Source of the DNA: Flavobacterium sp. K5-23
GTDB taxonomy: Bacteria > Bacteroidota > Bacteroidia > Flavobacteriales > Flavobacteriaceae
DNA length: 64,000 bases
Direction of reading: 5' to 3'
Assembly: GCF_023278045.1 (NCBI RefSeq)
Contig: NZ_CP056783.1
Span: 3,071,501 to 3,135,500 of the forward strand
In this document: piece after piece, positions 55,527 to 64,000 of the stretch
How the letters are laid out: each line of letters begins with the position of its first letter
Numbering within the stretch: the first letter of the stretch is position 1
Position numbers and translations under genes: made by a program
The notes under the pieces: generated by a model
What the model was told of the DNA's origin: nothing
What the model saw: the letters and a program-made list of their open reading frames with translations, nothing else
Database searches by the model: none

Positions 55527-56212
55527 GTATAATAAAAGTAATTATTCCTGCTTATAACGAAGAAAAAGCTATCGCAAATGTCATTAAAGAAATTCCTTCA
55601 ATAGTTGACGAAATAATTGTAATCAGCAATAATTCAACCGACAATACGGAGTTAGAAGCCCGAAATGCTGGAGCAACCGTACTTTCTGAAAAAAGAAAAG
55701 GATATGGATATGCTTGCTTAAAAGGAATGGAATACATTTCGAAACAAGAAATAAAACCAGATATTGTCGTTTTTCTCGATGGAGATTACTCTGATTATCC
55801 GGAAGAGTTGACATTATTAATCGAACCCATTCTCCATCAAAATGTGGAATGTGTAATAGGTTCAAGAGTGGTAACGCTTCGAGAAAAAGGGTCAATGACA
55901 CCGCAGCAAATATTTGGAAACGGGCTAGCTACTTTCTTGATGAAGCTTTTTTTTAATTCAAAATTCACTGATTTAGGTCCGTTTAGAGCCATCAAATATT
56001 CCACTCTTTTAGATTTAGAAATGGTAGATAAAACGTATGGTTGGACGGTTGAATTGCAGTTAAAAATTTTAAGAAAAAAAATTCCCTATACCGAAATCCC
56101 TGTACGTTATAAAAACCGAATAGGTGTTTCTAAAGTTTCTGGAACAGTAAAGGGTTCTGTTATGGCTGGAATAAAAATAATAGGTTGGATTTTTAAATAC
56201 GCTTTCAAATAA
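55523..56212 (+). CDS. DPM1-like family 2 glycosyltransferase
   Basis: A 229-residue GT2 enzyme similar to dolichyl/polyprenyl-phosphate mannose or glucose synthases. It opens with VIIPAYNEEKAIANVI, has VVFLDGDYSDYPEE as the DxD segment and VIGSRVV further on. It lacks the C-terminal membrane helices of the two-domain forms. A polyprenyl-phosphate sugar made by it could be used by the GT-C enzyme encoded two genes downstream. ATGA overlap with the MORN gene. Confidence 0.84.
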   Translation: MSIIKVIIPAYNEEKAIANVIKEIPSIVDEIIVISNNSTDNTELEARNAGATVLSEKRKGYGYACLKGMEYISKQEIKPDIVVFLDGDYSDYPEELTLLIEPILHQNVECVIGSRVVTLREKGSMTPQQIFGNGLATFLMKLFFNSKFTDLGPFRAIKYSTLLDLEMVDKTYGWTVELQLKILRKKIPYTEIPVRYKNRIGVSKVSGTVKGSVMAGIKIIGWIFKYAFK

Positions 56213-56213
56213 A

Positions 56214-57695
56214 ATGGAATTACTCTCTTACATCATTCTCTTTCTCTATAGTTTTGCTATCCTGTTAGTATTTTTCTACGGATTGGCCCAATTTAACTTG
56301 CTGATTAACTACTTAAGAAGCAAGAAACAAACTGACAATTCTGAAAAATTCAATTTTGAAAACCCAAGCGAAATTCCATTAGTAACCATTCAATTGCCTA
56401 TTTATAATGAAAAATATGTGGTGGAACGTTTACTAACTACCATTGCGAAACTCGATTATCCAAAGGAAAAACTCGAAATTCAAGTACTTGATGACAGTAC
56501 AGATGATAGTGTTATCGAAACCAAAAAAATAATTGATGCTATTCATAAATCAGGTTTAGACATCAAACACATTACAAGAACCAATCGCGTTGGTTTCAAG
56601 GCTGGAGCGCTAAAAGAAGGCTTAGAAATTGCCAAGGGAGAATTTATTGTGATTTTTGATGCCGACTTTGTTCCGCAAACCGACTGGCTTTATCAAACTA
56701 TACCTTATTTCAAAGAGGCATCCGTGGGTGTGGTACAAACACGTTGGGGTCATTTGAATCGTAATTATTCTATTTTAACCAAAATTCAAGCTTTTGCACT
56801 TGATGCGCACTTTACGTTAGAGCAAGTGGGACGAAACTCGCAATCTCATTTTATCAATTTTAACGGAACAGCTGGTGCCTGGAGAAAAGAATGCATCATC
56901 GATGCTGGAAACTGGGAAAGTGACACCCTTACTGAAGATCTGGATTTGAGTTACAGGGCACAAATGAAAAACTGGAAATTCAAGTATTTAGAAAATGTAG
57001 AAACTCCAGCCGAACTTCCTGTTATCATCAGTGCAGCGCGTTCACAACAATTTCGCTGGAATAAAGGAGGGGCCGAGAATTTCAGAAAGATGAATTGGAG
57101 AGTCATTACTTCAACCACAATGCCTTTAAAAACTAAAATTCACGGAGTATTGCATCTACTTAATAGTTCTATGTTTCTGGCAATTTTCACAATGGCTGTT
57201 TTAAGTATACCTATTTTGTTTATCAAAAACACATATACACATTTAGCCGTGTACTTTGATATTCTTATCTTTTTTGTAATTACATCTGTTTTGTTTTTTA
57301 TAAGCTATTGGGTTACTTTCAAAAAAATGCATGGCGGTGGATTTAAAAATTTCATAAAATACATCAGCTTATTTTTTACTTTTTATGCTATTGCAATGGG
57401 CTTTTCATTTCACAACACAATTGCCGTTTTAGAAGGGCTTCTGGGTAAAAAAAGTGAATTTGTAAGAACTCCAAAATTCAATATCGAAGCCTTAAAAGAC
57501 AAGTGGAAACAGAATGTTTACATCTCCAATAAAATTTCTAAAAATGTAATTATGGAAGGAGTTTTAATGCTCTACTTCTTCTTTGGAATGCTCTCAGGAA
57601 TCCATTTTAATGACTTCGGATTATTCCCATTTCATTTAATGCTTTTCTTTGGTTTCGGATTTGTATTCGTTAAATCTATTAATGTAATACGATGA
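56214..57695 (+). CDS. Cellulose synthase-like (CESA/BcsA-type) family 2 glycosyltransferase
   Basis: A 493-residue membrane glycosyltransferase. It carries the processive D,D,D,QxxRW set: [25 protein letters not shown] and [10 protein letters not shown]. An N-terminal helix and four or five C-terminal helices frame the catalytic domain. There is no PilZ domain. It is not adjacent to BcsB/C-type genes, so it may add a single sugar or oligosaccharide to a lipid rather than secrete cellulose. It overlaps the next gene by 4 bases. Confidence 0.85.
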   Translation: MELLSYIILFLYSFAILLVFFYGLAQFNLLINYLRSKKQTDNSEKFNFENPSEIPLVTIQLPIYNEKYVVERLLTTIAKLDYPKEKLEIQVLDDSTDDSVIETKKIIDAIHKSGLDIKHITRTNRVGFKAGALKEGLEIAKGEFIVIFDADFVPQTDWLYQTIPYFKEASVGVVQTRWGHLNRNYSILTKIQAFALDAHFTLEQVGRNSQSHFINFNGTAGAWRKECIIDAGNWESDTLTEDLDLSYRAQMKNWKFKYLENVETPAELPVIISAARSQQFRWNKGGAENFRKMNWRVITSTTMPLKTKIHGVLHLLNSSMFLAIFTMAVLSIPILFIKNTYTHLAVYFDILIFFVITSVLFFISYWVTFKKMHGGGFKNFIKYISLFFTFYAIAMGFSFHNTIAVLEGLLGKKSEFVRTPKFNIEALKDKWKQNVYISNKISKNVIMEGVLMLYFFFGMLSGIHFNDFGLFPFHLMLFFGFGFVFVKSINVIR

Positions 57696-59038
57696 ATATT
57701 GCCTTATCAAATACGGCTAAATCTTATATTTACTTATTAGCAAGTATGATTCTATATGGCTTTATAGGCTATCAATTAGAACGAGCTCAATTTGTTCCTT
57801 TGGTTGTTTCTTATGGTTTATTGTTCTTTTTTGTGTATAAAATCATCCAATTACAAAAAAGTAACTTGCCTTTTCTGATTGCCGCTACAGTGTTATTTCG
57901 TTTGATATTTATTGCGGAAATACCTAATTTATCTCAAGATTTTTATCGCTTTCTATGGGATGGAAGATTGATTCTGGAAGGAATAAATCCATTTGTACAT
58001 CTGCCTAACGATTTGGTTTTAGACCCTAATTTCTCACTCTCACAAGCACAAGAATTACTACAAGGAATGGGCGATTTAAGTGCATCTCATTATTCTAATT
58101 ATCCTCCTATAAATCAATTGTTTTTTGTTCTAGCAGGATTATTAAGTAACCATTCCATTATTGGTGGGGCTATTGTTTTACGAATTATAATCATTCTGGC
58201 TGATTTAGGTACGCTCTTTTTTGGAAGCAAATTATTAGAAAACCTTGGGTTAGAAAAACACCGTATTTTTTGGTACCTATTGAATCCTTTAGTAATAATT
58301 GAATGTACTGGTAATCTCCATTTTGAAGGCATGATGCTATTCTTTTTTGTTTGGAGTATGTATTTGTTACATCAAAATAAATGGAAAACTGCTGCCTTTA
58401 TATTGGCTTTGTCAATTTCGGTAAAGCTATTGCCTTTATTGTTGTTACCCTTGTTCTTTCAGAAATTAGGGTTCAAAAAAAGTATCGCTTTTTATGGAAT
58501 TGTCATTGGAACAAATATTCTTTTGTTTTTACCATTCCTTTCTCCTGATCTTATCGAAAATTACACGAAAACCATTGGATTGTGGTTTACTAATTTTGAA
58601 TTCAACGCCAGTATTTATTATGTTATAAGGGAAATTGGCTATTGGATAACTGGTTATAATATCATTCATACCACTGGAAAAATAATTCCCGTATTGATTA
58701 TCCTTTTTATAGTTTATCAAACATTCAAAGGGAAAAATAAAACTACATCTGAATTGACACACAGTTTCCTATTGGTTTTAACCGTGTATTTTATTGCCTC
58801 TACTACTGTTCATCCTTGGTATGTCATCAATCTAGTTTTGATAGGAGTTTTTACAAAATACAATTTCCCTATTGTATGGAGTTTAACTGTATTCTTGAGC
58901 TATAGTGCCTACTCAAATATGGATTTCAAAGAGAATTTTTGGTTGATTGGTCTTGAATATAGTCTTGTGATCCTTTTTATAGTAATTGAAAGGTTCAATA
59001 TTTTGAAGTTTAAAAAAATACTATCTTTAAATTTTTAA
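57692..59038 (+). CDS. GT-C membrane glycosyltransferase (polyprenol-phosphate mannosyltransferase-like)
   Basis: A 448-residue protein with about eleven hydrophobic helices, resembling the GT-C/DUF2029 mannosyltransferase family. The luminal/periplasmic acid motif is in [17 protein letters not shown], with [12 protein letters not shown] and [17 protein letters not shown] further on. It would use a polyprenyl-phosphate sugar on the periplasmic face. The ATGA overlap with the CESA-like gene and the DPM1-like gene upstream support one pathway that extends a lipid-linked glycan. Confidence 0.78.
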   Translation: MNIALSNTAKSYIYLLASMILYGFIGYQLERAQFVPLVVSYGLLFFFVYKIIQLQKSNLPFLIAATVLFRLIFIAEIPNLSQDFYRFLWDGRLILEGINPFVHLPNDLVLDPNFSLSQAQELLQGMGDLSASHYSNYPPINQLFFVLAGLLSNHSIIGGAIVLRIIIILADLGTLFFGSKLLENLGLEKHRIFWYLLNPLVIIECTGNLHFEGMMLFFFVWSMYLLHQNKWKTAAFILALSISVKLLPLLLLPLFFQKLGFKKSIAFYGIVIGTNILLFLPFLSPDLIENYTKTIGLWFTNFEFNASIYYVIREIGYWITGYNIIHTTGKIIPVLIILFIVYQTFKGKNKTTSELTHSFLLVLTVYFIASTTVHPWYVINLVLIGVFTKYNFPIVWSLTVFLSYSAYSNMDFKENFWLIGLEYSLVILFIVIERFNILKFKKILSLNF

Positions 59039-59057
59039 ATTAAAACATAAGCGATTT

Positions 59058-59639
59058 ATGGAAGTTCTCAAGGAAAATTATAAAATAGTATTTGAAAATT
59101 GGGTCAACCAGTTTAGTGACGAGCTTTTTTCTTGGGCTTTATACAAAACCTCCTCTAAAGAAACTGCTGAAGACTTAGTACAGGAAACTTTTCTAGCTGC
59201 ATTTCATAAAATAGACACTTTTCAAGGTAAAAGCCAACCAAAAACCTGGTTGTTTTCTATTTTGAACAACAAAGTTATAGACTATTATCGTTTAAGTGCA
59301 AGAACCACTAAACAAAACTTTAGTATTAGTGAAAATAGCGGTTACGAATTATCCGAAGCAATTTTTACCAAAATTGGATGTTGGGAGAATTATGACATAA
59401 ATCCTATTTGGGATCAAGAAGTAGAATTACTGGACAACCCGGAATTCAATAGTGTGATGCAGGATTGTATGGAAGATTTACCAAAAAAATGGAGAATTGC
59501 ATTGACTTCCAAATATTTAACCGATAAAAACACGGATGCAATTTGTCAGGAATTAGAAATTTCGTTGTCTAATTATTGGCAGATTGTTCATAGAGCAAAA
59601 CTACTTTTGAAAAAATGTTTAGAAATGAAATGGGTTTAA
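59058..59639 (+). CDS. ECF-type RNA polymerase sigma factor
   Basis: A 193-residue sigma-70-like protein with region 2 (TAEDLVQETFLAAFHK, then GKSQPKTWLFSILNNKVIDYYR) and region 4 (LPKKWRIALTSKYLTDKNTDAICQ, IVHRAKLLLKKCLE). No region 3 or 1 is visible. It follows the GT-C gene by 19 bases and is followed by a small cysteine-containing protein that may be its anti-sigma partner. A sigma factor at the end of its own probable regulon suggests autoregulation. Confidence 0.88.
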   Translation: MEVLKENYKIVFENWVNQFSDELFSWALYKTSSKETAEDLVQETFLAAFHKIDTFQGKSQPKTWLFSILNNKVIDYYRLSARTTKQNFSISENSGYELSEAIFTKIGCWENYDINPIWDQEVELLDNPEFNSVMQDCMEDLPKKWRIALTSKYLTDKNTDAICQELEISLSNYWQIVHRAKLLLKKCLEMKWV

Positions 59640-59662
59640 TAATCCTTTAAAATTTTATAGAA

Positions 59663-59938
59663 ATGATACTGAAAAGAATAATGAATATAATGGTAAATCC
59701 CTGTAAAAAGACTACTGAATTAATAGACAAACAGCAGCTTACATCGTTATCCACAAAAGAAAAAATACAATTACAAGTGCATCAAAGAATGTGTAAAACT
59801 TGCACTGCTTATGAGCATCAATCAAAATTAATTGATAAAGCCATTGGTAGGTGGTTTGGTTTTGACAAATCAAAATCTACTGTAAAATTATCTGATAATG
59901 TAAAGACCCAGATTATTTCGGAAATAAAAAAAGCATAA
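59663..59938 (+). CDS. Small zinc-finger anti-sigma-like protein
   Basis: A 91-residue cytoplasmic protein without signal peptide or membrane helix. It carries NPCKKTTELIDKQQL and later HQRMCKTCTAYEHQ, giving a Cys/His pattern close to zf-HC2 zinc-binding anti-sigma factors. It is placed 23 bases after the ECF sigma gene. I infer that it binds and restrains that sigma factor; a soluble form would respond to an internal, perhaps redox, signal. Confidence 0.68.
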   Translation: MILKRIMNIMVNPCKKTTELIDKQQLTSLSTKEKIQLQVHQRMCKTCTAYEHQSKLIDKAIGRWFGFDKSKSTVKLSDNVKTQIISEIKKA

Positions 59939-60014
59939 TTTCTTTTCAATTGTTGTCAGTAATTTAAAATAAGGGAGTCTATTCATATAGTAAACAAATT
60001 TTAAAACCATAAAG

Positions 60015-60566
60015 ATGACACATTTAAAATTAGAGACTAATTCAGTTTCACCAATCTCACAAGCTATTTATGATTCCAGTAAAAAAGCACTAGGGTTTGT
60101 TCCCAATATGTACACCAAAATGGGGCAAAACCCCGCTTTACTAGATTCTTATATCTACGCTTACAATAGTTTCAGGGCTAATTCAGGTTTCAATCCTATC
60201 GAACAAGAAATCGTTTTCCTATCAGTGGCTTACGAAAACAGTTGCGAATATTGTATGGCAGCGCACAGTTTCATTGCAGATGCAATGTCAAAAGTCCCAA
60301 CAGAAATCACAGATGCCATTCGTGACGGAAAACAAATTCCTGATGCAAAACTAGCTGCTCTATCAAAATTAACTCGTTCATTAACTGTAAGCCGCGGGAA
60401 TGTTTCTCAGGATGAAATAGACGCATTTTTAGCAGCAGGTTTTACCGAAAACCACGTTTTAGGTATTATTGCCGGGATTGCCGTAAAAACGATGAGCAAT
60501 TACTCCAATCACATTACACATCCTGAAATAGATTCAGCTTTCGAAGGACGAGTTTGGAAAAAATAA
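60015..60566 (+). CDS. Carboxymuconolactone decarboxylase/AhpD-like protein
   Basis: A 183-residue protein of the CMD/AhpD superfamily. The redox motif is NSCEYCMAAHSF (CxxC followed by His), as in AhpD-type alkylhydroperoxide disulfide reductases. The order MTHLKLETNSVSP and PNMYTKMGQNP is common to this subgroup. It could reduce peroxides or act with the nearby thiol-dependent proteins. It lies 76 bases after the anti-sigma-like gene and may be controlled by the same sigma factor. Confidence 0.83.
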   Translation: MTHLKLETNSVSPISQAIYDSSKKALGFVPNMYTKMGQNPALLDSYIYAYNSFRANSGFNPIEQEIVFLSVAYENSCEYCMAAHSFIADAMSKVPTEITDAIRDGKQIPDAKLAALSKLTRSLTVSRGNVSQDEIDAFLAAGFTENHVLGIIAGIAVKTMSNYSNHITHPEIDSAFEGRVWKK

Positions 60567-60729
60567 ATCCCCTTTTTCAAAACTAACACATTTTTATTTT
60601 ATAAAAACACAGTTAAATAATTGAATATTAACAACATAAAACTTAAACAATTATTGTGTTTTGAAGAGTTTTTTGTAAATTGTGTTTCCTCATTTCTTGC
60701 GAATGGTTCCAAAATTTAAATCAAAAAAA

Positions 60730-61626
60730 ATGAAACTCAAAACAACAATTATTTGCACTATTGCAGCATTCTGTTTTTCGGCCTGTTCTAAATCCCAAAA
60801 TTCAATTGCAATTGAAAAAAGGAATGTTTCAGAAGAGTTTAAAAAATATTGGTATAATGGAGAAGCCGAAATATCAAGTTACCAACTTACACAAGCTCGC
60901 TATGGCGAATTGCGTGATGGAAAAGCGGTTATGATATTTGTAACAGAACCTTTTTCGAGAACCAAATTAGTAAAATCAGATAGTCCAACCGAAAAAGACG
61001 TGTCTGTCTTGAAACTGAATTTTACCAAAAACTTTGTCACGGGAATTTATCCGTATTCAATGATTACAAGTTCATTTTTACCTGTTTATGAAAACGAACA
61101 CGCAATGAAAATTTCGACCAGTATTCAGGAATGGTGTGGACACGTGTTTATGCAACTCGAGAACAGAAACGAATTTGAATTGCAAATGCACTCCTATTTT
61201 GAAAGCGAAGGAGAACAAAAATTCAAACTTAAAAAAGACCATCTAGAAGATGAAATCTGGTCATTAATCCGAATAAATCCCGAAAAATTACCCATTGGAA
61301 AAATAAAAATGCTTCCCTCCTTTTTCTATTTGCGCTTAACGCATCAAAAAATTGAAATGCAAAACGTGGTTGCCACAAAAGAAAACTTGGAAAATAATAT
61401 TTCCTGTTATACACTGGATTATAAAGACTTGCAACGGAACGTAAAAATATATTTTGAAAATAATTTCCCATACCGAATTGTGAAATTTGAAGAAACCTAT
61501 CCCGATGGTTTTGCCTCAAAAAAAATGTTGACTACTACCGCTATACTCATTAAAAACATAAGAAGTGATTATTGGAAAAAAAATGGTGTTATTGATGAAA
61601 AATTTTATAAAGATTTGGGATTTTAA
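60730..61626 (+). CDS. Uncharacterised lipoprotein
   Basis: A 298-residue protein with lipoprotein signal from the ATG at 60730 (MKLKTTIICTIAAFCFSAC); an upstream ATG at 60682 would bury that signal. The body has no known catalytic motif. Related Flavobacterium proteins are often labelled septum formation inhibitor Maf in databases, but I see no Maf motif, so I do not use that name. It ends about 55 bases before the left end of an IS3-type element, which it is not disrupted by. Confidence 0.6.
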   Translation: MKLKTTIICTIAAFCFSACSKSQNSIAIEKRNVSEEFKKYWYNGEAEISSYQLTQARYGELRDGKAVMIFVTEPFSRTKLVKSDSPTEKDVSVLKLNFTKNFVTGIYPYSMITSSFLPVYENEHAMKISTSIQEWCGHVFMQLENRNEFELQMHSYFESEGEQKFKLKKDHLEDEIWSLIRINPEKLPIGKIKMLPSFFYLRLTHQKIEMQNVVATKENLENNISCYTLDYKDLQRNVKIYFENNFPYRIVKFEETYPDGFASKKMLTTTAILIKNIRSDYWKKNGVIDEKFYKDLGF

Positions 61627-61680
61627 ATAAATGTTCAATCAAATAAAGAATAAGACATTAGGTTTTGGGTATTGGGTATT

Positions 61681-61705
61681 TGCACGTCCCTAATTAAAGT
61701 TGACC
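61681..61705. repeat. IS3 left terminal inverted repeat
   Basis: Reads TGCACGTCCCT then AATTAAAGTTGACC; matches the right-end sequence at 18 of 25 positions. Confidence 0.7.
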
Positions 61706-62580
61706 GATTTCTATTAATTTATCATTGTCAAAAATAGTAATAATAGGCTTAGAAAAAAGAGGATTATTGAACCAATTATTTTCAAAATCAACAGGGCTTA
61801 ATTTCCCTATGTTGTTATGAGGTCTCTTATTATTATAATGTTCAACTGCTCTATCTACATCCTTTTTTAATTGTTCAAATGTTTTAGGTTTCCAATGGTC
61901 TATATACTCTTCTTTTATTGTTCTGTTAATCCTTTCTGCATAAGCATTGTCTTGTCCTGACAATGCCATGCTGATTTCGCATCCACTCACTTTGAGAAGA
62001 GCTATATATTCATTGTAAATATACTGACTACCTCTATCAGAGTGGTGTATCATTGGAGCTTGATTGTTTTCTAATGCCATTTGCATTGCGCTTAAATTAG
62101 CAGTAGCTCTCATATGATTAGATAGTTGATGTCCAACGATTTTCTTTGTATAAACATCTATTATAAACACTGCGTAATAAAATCTTTCTCCAACATAAAT
62201 ATAAGTTATATCCGATTGCCAAATCGTCGACGGAGCATATACAGACATTGACTTTATTAGATTCGGAAAATAAACTTTCACAGAAAACGTTGTTCTCCTG
62301 TAATTTTTATGCCTTTTTATCCTGAACCCTAAATCCATAAACGTATCGATAAATCTATCTCTTCCTATGAAATTAGGACGCAAAGCATAATACATTTTCT
62401 CAACCCCACAACCAGGGGGTGTTCTTTCCTTAGTTCCTCTGCTTCTAAAATCAGACATTCTATCTTTCTTTCAAAAGCAACCTGTCTTTTTGAATACTGA
62501 TTAACTGCTTGCTTGCTTATTTCAAGTGTTTCGTAAAGCTGATTTAAAGAAAAACTTATTACTTTCTGGTTCTCAACGAA
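61694..62580 (-). pseudogene. IS3-family transposase orfB, frameshifted
   Basis: The integrase (rve) part of the IS3 transposase. The catalytic DDE domain is intact from about 62458: WQSDITYIYV, HHSDRGSQY and NAYAERINRTIKEEY supply D, D and E. The true N-terminus lies upstream in the frame one base back from orfA and reads QLYETLEISKQAVNQYSKRQ and ELRKEHP. At the five-C run (62415-62419) the frame is lost: family members read HPGCGVEK, but here the HP and GCGVEK parts are in different frames, so two bases are extra or one is missing. A single-ORF call would start only at 62458. Confidence 0.75.
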
Positions 62581-62954
62581 CCAGCTGATTGTGGGGTGTT
62601 GGAGTTTTTTTTTATGTCGATATTAAATTCATCTTTAGCTATATCAATCATCTTTTCGAGATAATCAATTTTTATTTGCTTCTGACCAACCGCTTGTTCA
62701 AGTTCTTTTATCTTGAGTTCTAACTGTTTTAGCTTATCAATGTTACTATCTTTCATTTCTACAACTCTAATTCCTTTTTCATTAAAAGTAGAAAATTTAT
62801 AAATCCAATTGTAGATTGTAACGTTATTTACTCCGTAAAGTCGTTCTAATTGCAGAACACTATACTTCCCGCTTTCGTAAAAACTTACGATTCCTTTTTT
62901 AAACTCTTCCGAATAAACTCGGAGTTTCCTAATTTCTTTTAAATTTGCATTCAT
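62559..62954 (-). CDS. IS3-family transposase orfA (HTH)
   Basis: A 131-residue DNA-binding OrfA. The helix-turn-helix is in VLQLERLYGVNNVTIYNWIYKF, and a leucine-zipper-like coiled coil follows (KLKQLELKIKELEQAVGQK). A run of nine A in the reading strand (near 62607) offers a -1 slip site, as in IS3 elements, that would join OrfA to OrfB. The last residues TPQSAGSLRTRK lie in the overlap with orfB. Confidence 0.88.
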   Translation of the reverse strand: MNANLKEIRKLRVYSEEFKKGIVSFYESGKYSVLQLERLYGVNNVTIYNWIYKFSTFNEKGIRVVEMKDSNIDKLKQLELKIKELEQAVGQKQIKIDYLEKMIDIAKDEFNIDIKKNSNTPQSAGSLRTRK

Positions 62955-62970
62955 ATAACTTGACTTTTGT

Positions 62971-62995
62971 GGTCAACCTATATCAGGGAAGTACA
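62971..62995. repeat. IS3 right terminal inverted repeat
   Basis: On the minus strand it reads TGTACTTCCCT then GATATAGGTTGACC. See the mobile-element entry for the match. Confidence 0.7.
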
Positions 62996-62999
62996 GATC

Positions 63000-63069
63000 A
63001 CTGAACACTGATTACTGAACACTGAATACTGACCACTGATTACTGAAAACTGACCACTGATTACTGACC
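63000..63069. repeat. Heptamer tandem array, ten units of ACTGANN
   Basis: Ten direct 7-base units, ACTGAAC, ACTGATT, ACTGAAC, ACTGAAT, ACTGACC, ACTGATT, ACTGAAA, ACTGACC, ACTGATT, ACTGACC, span exactly 70 bases. They start five bases beyond the IS end. The last two positions vary and the first five are fixed. A related short heptamer run (TTGGGTA twice) lies just left of the IS. Confidence 0.85.
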
Positions 63070-63074
63070 ACTAA

Positions 63075-63129
63075 ACGCGCGTGAAGGATAGAAGCAATCC
63101 GCCACAGCGGAGCGGATAGCCTGACAGCC
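63075..63129. repeat. Probable dispersed intergenic repeat, second form
   Basis: The block reads CGCGCGTGAAGGATAGAAGC, then AATCCGC-CACA-GCGGAGCGGAT, then AGCCTGACAGCC. The core (AATCC, hairpin, GCGGATAGC) resembles intergenic elements I recall in Flavobacterium and shares a plan with the block at 21126-21246 when that is read on the minus strand. Copy number cannot be counted here. Confidence 0.4.
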
Positions 63130-63180
63130 GTTAAGAAAAGGGGCTTATAAACACTGTTTTTATAAGCCCCTTTTCTTAGC
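63130..63180. terminator. Strong bidirectional hairpin downstream of the NUDIX gene
   Basis: The arms 63130-63151 and 63159-63180 pair over about 22 positions (19 perfect in the core, 63133-63151 with 63159-63177). It is only 20 bases from the NUDIX stop and can end its transcript. Confidence 0.75.
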
Positions 63181-63200
63181 TGGTGACACGCCCAAAAAAT

Positions 63201-63812
63201 TTAAATTTTGGGATGCAAACTTTTTTCTTCTTCAAACAATAGTTTGATATTTTCATACGAGTTTTTCAATGCCTCTGGAATATCTTCGGGTTTAAACCAG
63301 GCCACTTTTTCAATTCCTTCGTCTAACTGTCCTTGAGGAATTCCTTCGAAATCAGATTGCATTTCGAACCAATGCGTTATTTTGAGTTTAAAAACACCAT
63401 TGCGTTTAAAAACATGATACGTTTTTTGAAGTTTATTTGTAATTCGTAGTAAATTTACACCTGTTTCTTCTTCGACTTCTCGCATTGCGGTGCCTTCAAT
63501 TGATTCCCCTTTTTCGGTTCCGCCTTTGGGTAAATCCCATTTTCCGTTTCTAAAAATGAATAAAACTTCCCCTTTTTTATTATATACCAAGCCTCCACCC
63601 GCTTTATTTACGGGGATTTTAGCTTTCAAAGTTTTCATAATTTCTTTTTCATCAGGATGATAAAGACTTGCCTGATGAATTTTATTTTGATAAATTTGAA
63701 CTATAAGCTGCTTGATATCAACACTTTCTAACAAGAATATTTGAAAATCTGTTTCTTTGGAGATTTTATTTGTCAAAAAAAGTGGTTTGTCGTTCACAAA
63801 AACTTTATACAT
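63201..63812 (-). CDS. NUDIX hydrolase
   Basis: A 203-residue protein with the Nudix box [20 protein letters not shown], the Mg-binding diphosphate-hydrolase signature (GX5EX7REUXEEXGU), at about residues 97-118. The N-terminal 70 residues are extra and unassigned. It may hydrolyse a nucleoside diphosphate derivative. Divergent from pyrE with only 7 bases between the start codons, so the two genes must share an overlapping promoter region. Confidence 0.9.
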   Translation of the reverse strand: MYKVFVNDKPLFLTNKISKETDFQIFLLESVDIKQLIVQIYQNKIHQASLYHPDEKEIMKTLKAKIPVNKAGGGLVYNKKGEVLFIFRNGKWDLPKGGTEKGESIEGTAMREVEEETGVNLLRITNKLQKTYHVFKRNGVFKLKITHWFEMQSDFEGIPQGQLDEGIEKVAWFKPEDIPEALKNSYENIKLLFEEEKSLHPKI

Positions 63813-63819
63813 TTGTATT

Positions 63820-64000
63820 ATGATTTTTAATAAAGATACAGCCGAAAAAACAGCCGAATTGCTTTTACAAATAAATGCAATTAAATTGAATCCAGGAAAT
63901 CCTTTTACGTGGGCTTCCGGATGGAAATCACCTATTTATTGTGATAACCGCCTAATCCTCTCATTTCCAACGATAAGAAATTACATAAGAGATGAGTTTT
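63820..64000 (+). CDS. pyrE: Orotate phosphoribosyltransferase, 3' partial
   Basis: The ATG at 63820 opens a frame with no stop to the window end (60 codons). The first residues [16 protein letters not shown] and the following [20 protein letters not shown] match the PyrE N-terminus. PyrE converts orotate and PRPP to OMP in pyrimidine synthesis. The active site and most of the protein lie outside the window. The start codon is only 7 bases from the divergent NUDIX start. Confidence 0.9.
   Translation, partial: MIFNKDTAEKTAELLLQINAIKLNPGNPFTWASGWKSPIYCDNRLILSFPTIRNYIRDEF

Larger units (their letters stand above)
61681..62995 (-). mobile_element. IS3-family insertion sequence, disrupted
   Basis: An element of about 1,315 bases. 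The ends (61681-61705 and 62971-62995) form imperfect inverted repeats of 25 bases with 18 matches, both beginning TG and ending GTTGACC. Inside are an HTH-type orfA (62559-62954) and an rve-type orfB (61694-62580). No matching target-site duplication is visible in the flanks (ATT on the left, GAT on the right), so either the exact ends are slightly off or the site has changed. Confidence 0.82.

Noticed and set aside
63000..63069. CRISPR array
   Set aside because: Units are 7 bases with no spacers and no cas genes nearby; it is a simple tandem array.

Overview
The window looks like chromosome of a Flavobacterium or a close relative (Bacteroidota, Flavobacteriia). Evidence: AT-rich DNA, Bacteroidota-type promoters (TAnnTTTG -7 box), signal peptides ending in -AQ, SusC-like and T9SS-type surface proteins, a Prc-type tail-specific protease, and a tmRNA whose tag reads GENNYALAA. 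The genus is inferred from this pattern; no search was run.

Layout. 1-13 kb is mostly housekeeping: the end of a Prc-like protease, a YebC/TACO1 protein, an EamA permease, a cysteine synthase-family enzyme, oligopeptidase B, an EbfC/YbaB nucleoid protein, threonine aldolase, peptide release factor 2 with an intact programmed frameshift, LpxD and an acyl-CoA carboxylase beta subunit. 12.7-27.6 kb mixes envelope and metabolic genes: an S41 lipoprotein, an outer-membrane protein, DoxX, MenE, a CPBP protease, an ArsC-like protein, a TonB-type receptor, fumarase, a saccharopine dehydrogenase-like enzyme, a beta-lactamase-fold lipoprotein, tmRNA, OsmC and an RhtA-like exporter.

27.8-42.7 kb is a surface-structure locus, all on the minus strand. 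It holds a very large (about 2,850 residue) LamG/GEVED/beta-helix protein with a T9SS sorting domain, two DUF4402 pilin-like genes that are separate transcription units with their own terminators, and then an operon for a PapD-like chaperone, a third DUF4402 protein and an usher-like outer-membrane protein. The two pilin-like proteins carry the classical chaperone-recognition signature (Gly at -14, Tyr at -2). I read this as an unusual chaperone-usher fibre system in Bacteroidota, and it is the best candidate here for an undescribed system.

43.2-60.6 kb begins with an LCAD-like acyl-CoA dehydrogenase. Two plus-strand operons follow, separated by a minus-strand Omp85-like gene. They combine the two glycosyltransferase families named for arsenosugar biosynthesis (TIGR04282, TIGR04283), a rhodanese, a sterol-desaturase-like di-iron protein, DUF547, a FAD oxidoreductase, a membrane polyferredoxin, three more glycosyltransferases, an ECF sigma factor with a small zinc-finger-like partner, and a carboxymuconolactone decarboxylase-like protein. 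No arsenic methyltransferase or radical SAM ArsS is in the window, so the cluster's product is open.

60.7-64 kb holds a lipoprotein, an IS3-family element with a broken second reading frame, an array of ten heptamers, a strong bidirectional hairpin, a NUDIX hydrolase and the start of pyrE, which runs off the window. No tRNA, rRNA or CRISPR array was seen.
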